From positions 110,409 through 174,408 of the forward strand of contig NZ_JARXRM010000045.1 of the NCBI RefSeq assembly GCF_029887875.1: a stretch of 64,000 nt of DNA, read 5' to 3'. This DNA is from Luteimonas endophytica. Its GTDB lineage: Bacteria; Pseudomonadota; Gammaproteobacteria; Xanthomonadales; Xanthomonadaceae. This document shows, piece by piece, positions 18,827 to 26,843 of the stretch. Position 1 is the stretch's first letter; each line of letters opens with the position of its first letter. A model generated the notes under the pieces. The model was not told the origin of the DNA. It ran no database searches and saw only the letters and a program-made list of their open reading frames with translations. The position numbers were made by a program, and so were the translations under genes.

Positions 18827-20098
18827 ATGCAGCGATTCAGCGACTCCATTCCCGCCCTGGCCAGCGTGCCGCACGCCGACCCCCTGCTTTCCCTGTTGCT
18901 CCTGGTCGTCGTCGCCGCGCTCGCCAGCTGGCTGACCCAGCGGGTGCTGCTGCGCATCGTGCGGGGGTTGGTGCGCGCCTCTCCGATGCATTGGGACGAC
19001 GCGTTGCTGGCGCGCGGAGTGCTGTCGCGGCTGGCGCACGTGGTGCCGGCGCTGGTGATCTCGTTCGGCATCGCCGCGGTGCCGGACCTGCCCGAGGCGG
19101 TGGTGCTGGTGGTGCGCAACGTCGCCCGCGCCTACGTGATCCTCACCGTGGCGCTGTCGCTGGGCAACCTGTTCAATGCCCTGGGCGACCTGTACGCGCG
19201 CAACGCCGAGCGCGCCCGCACCCGGCCGATCAAGGGCTACCTGCAGGTCGCCAAGCTGGTGGTGTTCCTGCTCGCGGCGGTGCTGGCGATCGCCGCGCTG
19301 ATCGACCGCTCGCCGCTGATCCTGCTGTCCGGCCTCGGCGCGATGACCGCGGTGCTGCTGCTGGTCTTCAAGGACACCATCCTCTCGCTGGTGGCCAGCG
19401 TGCAGCTGGCCAGCAACGACATGCTCCGGGTCGGCGACTGGATCGAGATGCCGGAGCTCGGCGCCGACGGCGACGTGATCGATATCGCCCTGAACACGGT
19501 CAAGGTGCAGAACTGGGACAAGACCGTCACCACCATTCCGACCTATCGCCTGATCAGCGATTCGTTCAAGAACTGGCGCGGCATGAGCGAGGCCGGCGGG
19601 CGCCGGATCAAGCGGCCGCTGCTGATCGACCAGAGCTCGGTGCGCTTCCTCGAGCCGGGCGAGCGCGACGCGCTGCGCCGGATCGCCCTGATCGACGAGT
19701 ACCTCGATGCCAAGCGCCGCGAACTGGAGGAGTGGAACGCGAAGCTGGAGGCGGCCGGCAAGGATCCGGTCAATACCCGCCGGGTCACCAACCTGGGCAC
19801 CTTCCGCGCCTACGTCGCCGCCTACCTGCGCGCGCACCCGCAGATCCGCCAGGACATGACCCTGATGGTCCGCCAGCTCCAGCCGGATGCGCACGGCATC
19901 CCGCTGGAGGTGTACTGCTTCACCGCCACCACCGCCTGGGCGGAATACGAAGGCATCCAGGCGGACATCTTCGACCACCTGCTGGCGGTGCTGCCCGAGT
20001 TCGGGCTGCGCCTGTTCCAGTCGCCCTCGGGCGCCGACGTCGCGGGCGGGCTGGCCCGGCTGGAGCGCAGGCCAGATGCCGCGGAGGCGGCGCCCTGA
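18827..20098 (+). CDS. MscS-family mechanosensitive channel (YbdG-like)
   Basis: A 423-residue protein with four or five N-terminal helices (for example LLSLLLLVVVAALASWLTQRVL and KLVVFLLAAVLAIAALI). The pore helix is LILLSGLGAMTAVLLLVFKDTILSLVASVQL. The MscS beta-domain follows (RVGDWIEMPELGADGDVIDIALNTVKVQNWDKTVTTIPTYRLISDSFKNW). Such channels protect cells from osmotic downshock; YbdG-type members open weakly. It lies between folB and folK with gaps of 35 and 1 bp, so it is probably cotranscribed. Confidence 0.93.
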   Translation: MQRFSDSIPALASVPHADPLLSLLLLVVVAALASWLTQRVLLRIVRGLVRASPMHWDDALLARGVLSRLAHVVPALVISFGIAAVPDLPEAVVLVVRNVARAYVILTVALSLGNLFNALGDLYARNAERARTRPIKGYLQVAKLVVFLLAAVLAIAALIDRSPLILLSGLGAMTAVLLLVFKDTILSLVASVQLASNDMLRVGDWIEMPELGADGDVIDIALNTVKVQNWDKTVTTIPTYRLISDSFKNWRGMSEAGGRRIKRPLLIDQSSVRFLEPGERDALRRIALIDEYLDAKRRELEEWNAKLEAAGKDPVNTRRVTNLGTFRAYVAAYLRAHPQIRQDMTLMVRQLQPDAHGIPLEVYCFTATTAWAEYEGIQADIFDHLLAVLPEFGLRLFQSPSGADVAGGLARLERRPDAAEAAP

Positions 20099-20099
20099 C

Positions 20100-20633
20100 G
20101 TGGCCAGCGCCTGCCTGAGCCTGGGCAGCAACATCGAGCCGGGCCGGCACCTGGCCGCCGCGATCGCGGCGATCGCGGCACGCTTTCCGGGCGCCAGATT
20201 CTCCCCGGCCTATCGGACCGCGGCGGTCGGCTTCGACGGCCCGGACTTCGTCAACGCCGCAGCGGTGATCGACAGCGACCTCGATCCACCCGCACTCGAT
20301 GCCTGGCTGCATGCGCTGGAGGACGCACACGGGCGCGACCGTTCCGGCCCGCGCTACGGCGACCGCACCCTGGACATCGACATCGTGCTGTTCGGCGACC
20401 TGGTGCTCGACGCCCCGGCCGGGGCCGGACAGGGTCCGGGCCGGCCGCTGCGGCTGCCGCGGCCGGAGTTGCGCCACGCCTTCGTGCTGCGGCCGCTGGC
20501 CGAGGTCGCGCCGGAGCTGGTCGAGCCGGTGAGCGGCCGCACCCTGGCCGAGCTGTGGGCCGCCTCGCCCGAGCGCGCGGTGCCGATGGCGCCGGTACCG
20601 CTGCCCGGCGCCTCGCCATTCGAGCTCCCGTAG
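20100..20633 (+). CDS. folK: 6-hydroxymethyl-dihydropterin pyrophosphokinase
   Basis: HPPK transfers pyrophosphate from ATP to hydroxymethyl-dihydropterin. The GTG start at 20100 is one base past the mscS stop. The 177-residue product shows SLGSNIEPGRHL, the signature GPRYGDRTLDIDIVLFGD and the terminal RPELRHAFVLRPLAEVAPEL. Its TAG stop is part of the GTAG that begins a family B repeat. The bacterial HPPK length is normal. Confidence 0.96.
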   Translation: MASACLSLGSNIEPGRHLAAAIAAIAARFPGARFSPAYRTAAVGFDGPDFVNAAAVIDSDLDPPALDAWLHALEDAHGRDRSGPRYGDRTLDIDIVLFGDLVLDAPAGAGQGPGRPLRLPRPELRHAFVLRPLAEVAPELVEPVSGRTLAELWAASPERAVPMAPVPLPGASPFELP

Positions 20634-20735
20634 CAGCGGCCCATGGCCGCGAAGGGCGCGGGTGGCTCCGGACGGGTCGGCGGTGATTCCGGGTGTGGTC
20701 CACCGCGCCGGCCTTCGCGTGCACGGCACGCTCCC
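20630..20735. repeat. Family B intergenic palindrome, copy 2
   Basis: The left arm is GTAGCAGCGGCCCATGGCC and the right arm ends CGGCCTTCGCGTGCACGGCAC. It directly follows folK and includes its stop codon. Confidence 0.75.
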
Positions 20736-20808
20736 GCGGGGCGAGCCGGACTTGTCGCGGGCCGCGTCTGCCGGCAGGATGAATGGGATCATCACAGGGG
20801 GCAGGACA

Positions 20809-21639
20809 ATGTTCGAGAAATTTTCCCGCAGCTGGGCGCTGGTGAAGGCCAGCGCTGCGGTGTTGCGCTCCGACAAGGAGCTGATGTTGTTCCCGGTGAT
20901 CTCAGGGGCCGCCACCCTGGTGGTGCTGGCGACGTTCCTGCTGCCGATGTCGCTGCTGGGCGTCTTCGCCGAGGGCTGGGGCGCCGGCGCCTTCGTGTTC
21001 GGGTTCCTGTTCTATTTCTGCCAGTACAGCGTGGTGATCTTCTTCAACAGCGCGCTGGTGGCGGCGGCGATGATCCGCCTGGACGGCGGCGACCCGACCC
21101 TGGCCGACGGCTTCAATGCCGCCAAGAAGCGCATTCCCGCGATCCTCGGCTATGCCGCCATCGCCGCCACGGTCGGCGTGCTGCTGCAGTCGCTGAAGAA
21201 CCACCGCAACAACTTCATCGTCCGCCTGATCGGCAGCGGCCTGGGCGCGGCCTGGACCCTGGCCACCTTCCTGGTGGTGCCGGTGCTGGTCAGCCGCGAC
21301 CTCGGGCCGATCGACGCGCTGAAGGAAAGCGTGGCCCTGCTCAAGCGCACCTGGGGCGAGAACGCCATCGGCAACATCGGCATCGGCGCGGCGTTCGGGT
21401 TGATCACCTTCGGCACCGTGCTGCTCGGGATCGGCCTGACGATCCTCGCGGCGCAGGCCTGGCTGGGCCTGGCGATCCTGGTCGGCGGCCTGTTCCTGAT
21501 CGCGCTGCTGCTGCTGGGGGTGTTCCAGGCAGCGCTCAGCGGGGTGTATTCGGCGGTGCTGTACCGCTACGCGGTCTCGCACCAGACCCCGGAGGCGTTC
21601 CAGGGCCTGCAGCTCGACCACGCGTTCGACAAGCGCTGA
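20809..21639 (+). CDS. DUF6159-like integral membrane protein
   Basis: A 276-residue protein with six predicted helices and no catalytic motif. It starts MFEKFSRSWALVKASAAVLRSDKELMLFPVISG. Notable segments are DGGDPTLADGFNAAKKRIP, RDLGPIDALKESVALLKRTWGENAIGN and the C-terminal FDKR. The overall plan resembles the DUF6159 family. An ATG ten codons upstream is possible but less likely. It is flanked by two family B repeats. Function unknown. Confidence 0.8.
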   Translation: MFEKFSRSWALVKASAAVLRSDKELMLFPVISGAATLVVLATFLLPMSLLGVFAEGWGAGAFVFGFLFYFCQYSVVIFFNSALVAAAMIRLDGGDPTLADGFNAAKKRIPAILGYAAIAATVGVLLQSLKNHRNNFIVRLIGSGLGAAWTLATFLVVPVLVSRDLGPIDALKESVALLKRTWGENAIGNIGIGAAFGLITFGTVLLGIGLTILAAQAWLGLAILVGGLFLIALLLLGVFQAALSGVYSAVLYRYAVSHQTPEAFQGLQLDHAFDKR

Positions 21640-21674
21640 CCGCGCGGCCGGGGAGATGGCCTGACCGTTGTGTT

Positions 21675-21784
21675 GTAGGAGTGGCCCATGGCCGCGGGGG
21701 TCGCGGGCGGTTCCGGGCGGGGGTGGGCGGCGACCCCGGACCTTGCCTGCCGCGCCGGCCTTCGCGTGCATGGCACGCTCCTAC
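21675..21784. repeat. Family B intergenic palindrome, copy 3
   Basis: The left arm is GTAGGAGTGGCCCATGGCCG and the right arm ends TTCGCGTGCATGGCACGCTCCTAC. This is the most complete copy, with both terminal GTAGGAG / CTCCTAC ends. It sits between convergent genes. Confidence 0.8.
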
Positions 21785-21850
21785 GCTGGCGGCTCCGCAG
21801 CTGCAACCGGCCCGCGCAGCCCGGCAAACCCGGCTCTGCGGGAGCGGGTG

Positions 21851-22594
21851 TCAGCCGCCGATCAGCCGGCCGCCGTCGACCGCGATCACCTGCCCGGTGA
21901 CGTAGCCGGCATCCGCCAGCAGCCAGGCCACCGCGGCGGCCACCTCGCCGGGGGTGCCGGTGCGGCCGAGCGGGGTGCGCGCCAGCAGGCGGCGCTGGCG
22001 TGCCTCGTCGGTCTCGTCCTCGGCCCACAGGATCGCCCCCGGGGCCACCGCGTTCACCCGCACCTCCGGGGCCAGCTCCAGCGCCAGTGCACGGGTGGCC
22101 ATCGCCAGCGCGGCCTTGGCCATGCAGTACGGCGCGTAGCCGGGCCGTGGGCGCTCTGCGTGGATATCGGTGAGGTTGACGATCGCGCCGCGCGCCGCGC
22201 GCAGGTGCGGTGCCGCGGCCTGCGCCAGGAAGAACGGCGCCCGGGCGTTGCTGGCGAACAACGCGTCCCACTGCGCAGGGGTGACGCTGCCCAGCGGGGT
22301 GGCGGCATAGCTCGAGGCGTTGTTGACCAGCGCGTCGAGCCGGCCGAACCGGCCGACCGTCCCGGCGACCAGCTCGGGCAGGCGGTCGAAGTCGCCGAGT
22401 TCCGCCTGCAGCCCCAGCGTGCTGCCGGGCCGCGCTGTCTCCAGCTCGGCGAGCAGCGCCGCGGCCTCGCGCGCGGAGCGGCGGTAGTGCAGGGCGATGT
22501 CGTAGCCGTCGGCATGCAGGCGCCGCGCGATCGCCGCGCCCAGGCGGCGCGCGGCGCCGGTGACGAGGGCGACTGGGCGGTGGTCTGCGGCCAT
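21851..22594 (-). CDS. folM: SDR-family pteridine reductase (FolM/PTR1-like)
   Basis: A 247-residue short-chain dehydrogenase. The cofactor motif TGAARRLGAAIARRL has the TGxxxRLG form and basic residues seen in NADPH-dependent pteridine reductases rather than the usual TGxxxGxG. NNASSYAATPLG, LTDIHAERPRPGYAPYCMAKAAL (Tyr-x3-Lys) and VAPGAILW follow. FolM reduces dihydromonapterin or dihydrofolate. Closeness to folB and folK supports a pterin role, though a generic SDR function cannot be excluded. It is divergent from midA. Confidence 0.86.
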   Translation of the reverse strand: MAADHRPVALVTGAARRLGAAIARRLHADGYDIALHYRRSAREAAALLAELETARPGSTLGLQAELGDFDRLPELVAGTVGRFGRLDALVNNASSYAATPLGSVTPAQWDALFASNARAPFFLAQAAAPHLRAARGAIVNLTDIHAERPRPGYAPYCMAKAALAMATRALALELAPEVRVNAVAPGAILWAEDETDEARQRRLLARTPLGRTGTPGEVAAAVAWLLADAGYVTGQVIAVDGGRLIGG

Positions 22595-22699
22595 GGCGGG
22601 CTTCCGGTGCGATGCGGCAGCCGCCACGATACCGGCTATCGCCACCCGCCATTCAACGCCGCTTCCGTAGACTTGGAAGCAGGACTGAATGGAGCGCCG

Positions 22700-23881
22700 A
22701 TGTCGATTCCCCCAGCAGACGCCGACGCCCTGGCGCACAGCCGGCGCCTCGAGGCGCTGGTCCGCGAGCAGATCGCGCAGGCCGGCGGCAGTATCCCGTT
22801 CTCCCGCTTCATGGAGCTGGCGCTGTATGCGCCCGGGCTCGGCTACTACAGCGCCGGGGCGGCCAAGTTCGGCGCCGCCGGCGATTTCGTCACCGCACCC
22901 GAGCTCGGTTCGCTGTTCGCCGGCTGCGTGGCCGAGGCGCTGGCGCCGGTGTTGCGCGCCATCGGCGAGGACGCGCGGTTCGTCGAGATCGGCGGCGGCA
23001 GCGGTCGCTTCGCCGAATACGCCATCAAGCAGCTGATGCAGCTCGATGCGATGCCGGCCAGCTACGCCATCCTCGAGCCCAGCGCGGACCTGCGCCAGCG
23101 CCAGCGCGAGCACCTGCAGCGGCGCCTGACCCCGCCGGTGTTCGACCGGGTGCGCTGGCTCGAACGGCCGCTCGAGGAGCGCTGGAACGGCGTGCTGTTC
23201 GCCAACGAGGTGATCGACGCGCTGCCCACCCCGCGCTTCGTGCTTCGCGACGGCGAGGTGTTCGAGGAGCACGTCGGGATCGAGCCCGGCGGGAACTTCG
23301 CGCGCCTCGACCGGCCCGCGGATGCGCTGCTCGCCGCGGCCGTGCGCCACGTCGAGCGCCAGCTCGACGCTCCGTTCGCCGACGGCTACCGCTCCGAACT
23401 GCTGCCGCAGCTGCCGTACTGGGTGCAGGCGGTGATCGGCGGCATGGACACCGGCGCGCTGCTGTTCGTCGACTACGGCTACCCGCGCCGCGAGTACTAC
23501 CTGCCGCAGCGCGACGAGGGCACCCTGCGCGCCTTCCACCGCCACCGCGTGGCCGGCAACGCATATGCCAACCTCGGCCTGCAGGACCTGACCGCGTCGG
23601 TCGATTTCACCGCGCTGGCCGAGGCCGGCACCGGCGCGGGCTTCGAGTTCTCCGGCTACTGCTCGCAGGCCAGCTTCCTGCTCGGCAACGGGCTCGACCG
23701 GCTGCTGGCCGAGCAGGAGGCGCGCGCCGCCGACGAGGCCGCCCGCTACGCACTGCGCCAGCAGGTCAAGACCCTGACCCTGCCCGGCGCGATGGGCGAG
23801 CGCTTCCAGGCGATGGGCTTCGCCCGCGACGTCCACTTCGCGCACGCCTTCCTCGCCGGCGACCTGAGCTACCGCCTGTGA
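22700..23881 (+). CDS. SAM-dependent methyltransferase, MidA/NDUFAF7 family
   Basis: A 393-residue protein with the family N-terminus PFSRFMELALYAPGLGYYSAG and GDFVTAPELGSLFAGCVAEAL. The SAM-binding loop is FVEIGGGSGRFAEY, and EVIDALPTPRFV and LLFVDYGYPRREYY follow. The mitochondrial homologue methylates an arginine of complex I; the bacterial role is less clear. The stop overlaps the vanZ-like GTG start by three bases. Confidence 0.92.
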   Translation: MSIPPADADALAHSRRLEALVREQIAQAGGSIPFSRFMELALYAPGLGYYSAGAAKFGAAGDFVTAPELGSLFAGCVAEALAPVLRAIGEDARFVEIGGGSGRFAEYAIKQLMQLDAMPASYAILEPSADLRQRQREHLQRRLTPPVFDRVRWLERPLEERWNGVLFANEVIDALPTPRFVLRDGEVFEEHVGIEPGGNFARLDRPADALLAAAVRHVERQLDAPFADGYRSELLPQLPYWVQAVIGGMDTGALLFVDYGYPRREYYLPQRDEGTLRAFHRHRVAGNAYANLGLQDLTASVDFTALAEAGTGAGFEFSGYCSQASFLLGNGLDRLLAEQEARAADEAARYALRQQVKTLTLPGAMGERFQAMGFARDVHFAHAFLAGDLSYRL

Positions 23882-24309
23882 CCCGGCTGCGCCCCGGCCG
23901 CTCGCTCAAGCCGTTCCGCCGTCCGCTGCTGTGGAGCGGGCTGTGGTGCCTGGCGGTGGCCGCGGTGGTGGCGGCCTCGCTGGCGCCGCCGCCGCCGCTG
24001 CCGCCGGTCGCCGGCGGCGACAAGCTCGGCCACCTCGCCGCCTACTTCGTGCTCGCCGCCGGCGCGGTGCAGCTGCACTCGCGCTGGGCTTCGCTGCTCG
24101 GCGCCGGCCTCGGCCTGGTCCTGATGGGGATCGGGCTGGAGTACGCGCAGGGCGCGTTGACCGATCTGCGCCAGGCCGAGCGCGCCGACGCGCTCGCCAA
24201 CACGCTCGGGGTGATCGCCGGGCTGGCGACGCGGCTCACGCCCTGGCGCGATGCGTTGCTCGCGGTCGATCGACGGATCCCGCCCTCCGGCCGCGACGTC
24301 GATCCGTAG
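23878..24309 (+). CDS. VanZ-like family membrane protein
   Basis: A 143-residue protein translated from GTG in a GTGA overlap with midA. It has about four helices and the VanZ-like signatures GGDKLGHLAAYFVLAAGAVQL and GIGLEYAQGALTDLRQAERADALANTLG. VanZ-like proteins occur widely; only VanZ itself is tied to low-level teicoplanin resistance, so no resistance role is inferred here. Confidence 0.88.
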   Translation: MTRLRPGRSLKPFRRPLLWSGLWCLAVAAVVAASLAPPPPLPPVAGGDKLGHLAAYFVLAAGAVQLHSRWASLLGAGLGLVLMGIGLEYAQGALTDLRQAERADALANTLGVIAGLATRLTPWRDALLAVDRRIPPSGRDVDP

Positions 24310-24378
24310 CGCGGAACACGCTCCACTGCTTCGTGTGCGACCGCGGCTTGCGAATTCGCCCTTCGGGGGCCGGGCGCG

Positions 24379-24394
24379 GCGGAGCAGACTCCGC
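24379..24394. terminator. Hairpin between convergent vanZ-like and GH20 genes (family D copy 1)
   Basis: GCGGAG-CAGA-CTCCGC followed by TTT on the plus strand, directly beside the GH20 stop codon. It could terminate the midA-vanZ transcript. A closely matching element lies at 38055-38070. Confidence 0.45.
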
Positions 24395-24395
24395 T

Positions 24396-26750
24396 TTACG
24401 GCCGGGGCCGGCCGGGGAGCAGGCGGACGCGGTCCAGCACCCACATCGTCGGCCGGGTATCGCCGGTGAAGGTGAGGCACAGGTCGGTCCTGTCGGCAGT
24501 CGGAGTGAGCGGGGCACGCAGGGTGATGAAGCCGTCGGCATCGGGCTTCGCCGGAAGCGGCAGCGTGGCCACACGCGGTCCCTGGCAACCGCCCGACTGC
24601 ACCACCAGTTCACCGTGGGCCGTGCTCGCCGGCAGGAACTTGCGGTTCGGCTCGTCGTGGGCGAGCTGGAAGTAATAGGGGATGCGTCCTGCGCGAACCT
24701 CCAGTGCGGCGATGCCTTCCAGATCGGCCTCGGGCCACAGCCAGCACGGGTAGAAGATCGTGACATTGAAGATCGCGCGCTCGCCGTGCAGGGGGCCATC
24801 GTCCTCCAGCCTCAGGAGCAGGCGGCCGGTATCGGGACAGGTCCCGAGCTGCTCGTCGGTGCGGACCAGCAGCGAGGCGTCGTCGAAAACGTGGGTCGCG
24901 GCGGGCGCCAGCGCCACGCCGCCGTGGAATGCCGCCGCCCGGACGGTGGCGGGCAGCGCGAGATCGAGCGGTGCGCGGTAGATGGCCGAACCGGGCCCCG
25001 GCTCGCTGCCATCGAGGGTGTAGCGCACCGGATAGCCCAGTGGATTGCGCAGCGCGACGGTGACGCTGCCGCGGTTGCGGGTGGCGTCCGCAAGCACTTC
25101 GAACGGGGTCGTCGCAGGCTCGATCCCCATTGCGCGATAGCGCTGCATCTGCGCCGGCAGGCGCCGCAGGAAGCCGTCGTATTCGCGCCGATCCGCCGGC
25201 GTCCAGGCGGTCTCTGCGAGCGCGGCCAGGCGCGGGAAGACGTGGTGCTGCACGCGCTCGAACGTGCGCGCATGCTCGGTCCACAGGTTGGCCTGCACTC
25301 CCAGCACGTGCATCCGGCGTTCCGCCTCCAGTCCCGGGGGCACCGGCTCGAAACGGTAGACCTGCTCCAGCGTCACCATCGCCGGGCGGCCCGGGGGTTC
25401 GTTCGGCGAATCGGTCTGCAGGTAGTCGAGATAGAGTTCGGAAGAAGGCGTCATCACCACGTCGTGGCCCTGCCTGGCCGCTTCGATGCCGCCCTCGATG
25501 CCGCGCCAGGACATCACCGTGGCCTCCGGCGGCAGGCCGCCTTCGAGGATCTCGTCCCAACCGATCAGGCGGCGGCCGCGGGCCACCAGGAAGCGCTCCA
25601 TGCGCTTGATGAAGTGGCTCTGCAACGCTGCCTCGTCGGCCAGGCCGAGTTCGCGCATCCGCGCCTGCACCCGTTCCGAAGCCTGCCACTGGTCCTTGAC
25701 CGCCTCGTCGCCGCCGACATGGATGTAGGTGCCGGGAAAGAGTTCCACGACCTCGGCCAGCACGTTCTCGAGGAACTCGAAGGTGCTCTCCTCGACGTTG
25801 AACAGGGTCTGGTTCACGCCCCATTCGTTCAGCACCTCGACCTGCTCGCCGGTCACCCCGAGCTCGGGGTAGGCCGCCACCGCCGCCTGCGCATGCCCCG
25901 GCACGTCGATCTCCGGCACCACGGTGATGTGCCGCTCGGCGGCGTAGGCGACGATGTCGCGGATCTGCGCCTGGGTGTAGTAGCCGCAGTACGGCACCGG
26001 CGCCCCCGTGCCGGGATCGACGCCTCCGTCTCCGGCGGGGATGCGGCAACCGCCGACTTCGGCCAGGCGGGGGTAGCGCCGGATCTCGATACGCCAGCCC
26101 TGGTCGTCGGTCAGGTGCCAATGGAAGACGTTGAGCTTGTGGCGCGCCATCGCGTCGAGCAGCTGCTTGATCTCCTCGACGCTCTGAAAATGCCGCGCCG
26201 AGTCCAGCATGAAGCCGCGCCAGCCGAAGCGCGGGGCGTCCTGGATCCGTACCGCCGGGAGCGCGACTCCGCCGGTACGGTCCGCATCGCCCTGGAGCAG
26301 CTGCCACAGGGTCACCGCGCCATAGAACAGCCCGCGCGGATCGGCCGCGCTCACGCGCACCGTTTCCGGCGCGACCTCGATCGCATAGGCCTCGGGCCCG
26401 CCGAAGTCCGCGCCAGCGTCGATGTCGAAACGAATGCCGCCGGCCCTGCCTTGCCCGCTGCCGACCTCCAGCGCCAGCCCGTGGCTGCGCGCTGCGTACG
26501 CAGCGAAATGGCGTGCGGCCGCGGCCGCGTCCGCGCCCTCGGCGTGCACTGGCGTGGCCGCGGACAGCGCGAACCGGCCGTCACCGGCGCGCAGCGATAC
26601 CGGCGCCGGAACCAGGGCCGCGGCCGGATCGGGCACCGCGGTCTCTTCCGCCCCCGCGGAGGCCGCGTCGAGCGGGCCGCAGGCGGCGGCCAGCAGGACG
26701 GCCAGGCCGATGAGTAGCGTGCGAAGAAGGGGGCTGCAAGCGCGGATCAT
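24396..26750 (-). CDS. Beta-N-acetylhexosaminidase, glycoside hydrolase family 20, putative lipoprotein
   Basis: A 784-residue exported enzyme that releases terminal GlcNAc from chito-oligosaccharides or related glycans. The N-terminus MIRACSPLLRTLLIGLAVLLAAACGPLDA is a lipoprotein-type signal with the Cys near residue 25. A GH20 N-terminal domain precedes the barrel (GWRGFMLDSARHFQSVEEIKQLLD and HKLNVFHWHLTDDQGWRIEI). The catalytic Asp-Glu pair is in HVGGDEAVKDQW near residue 345. A C-terminal chitobiase-like domain begins near 590. It is the last gene of the nagK-receptor-hexosaminidase arm; the receptor gene ends 93 bp upstream of its start. Confidence 0.94.
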   Translation of the reverse strand: MIRACSPLLRTLLIGLAVLLAAACGPLDAASAGAEETAVPDPAAALVPAPVSLRAGDGRFALSAATPVHAEGADAAAAARHFAAYAARSHGLALEVGSGQGRAGGIRFDIDAGADFGGPEAYAIEVAPETVRVSAADPRGLFYGAVTLWQLLQGDADRTGGVALPAVRIQDAPRFGWRGFMLDSARHFQSVEEIKQLLDAMARHKLNVFHWHLTDDQGWRIEIRRYPRLAEVGGCRIPAGDGGVDPGTGAPVPYCGYYTQAQIRDIVAYAAERHITVVPEIDVPGHAQAAVAAYPELGVTGEQVEVLNEWGVNQTLFNVEESTFEFLENVLAEVVELFPGTYIHVGGDEAVKDQWQASERVQARMRELGLADEAALQSHFIKRMERFLVARGRRLIGWDEILEGGLPPEATVMSWRGIEGGIEAARQGHDVVMTPSSELYLDYLQTDSPNEPPGRPAMVTLEQVYRFEPVPPGLEAERRMHVLGVQANLWTEHARTFERVQHHVFPRLAALAETAWTPADRREYDGFLRRLPAQMQRYRAMGIEPATTPFEVLADATRNRGSVTVALRNPLGYPVRYTLDGSEPGPGSAIYRAPLDLALPATVRAAAFHGGVALAPAATHVFDDASLLVRTDEQLGTCPDTGRLLLRLEDDGPLHGERAIFNVTIFYPCWLWPEADLEGIAALEVRAGRIPYYFQLAHDEPNRKFLPASTAHGELVVQSGGCQGPRVATLPLPAKPDADGFITLRAPLTPTADRTDLCLTFTGDTRPTMWVLDRVRLLPGRPRP

Positions 26751-26843
26751 CGCCTCGTCCTCTATCCAGTGTCCGAAGAATGCGGGCCCGGCGCACCCGG
26801 CCCGCGCAGGTCGCCTCAACGGCAGGGGCATGCGCCGACGGTT

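Noticed and set aside
20662-20808. N-terminal extension of the DUF6159-like gene back into the family B repeat
   Set aside because: The extension is Gly/Arg/Pro-rich repeat sequence; the ATG at 20809 fits the conserved N-terminus.
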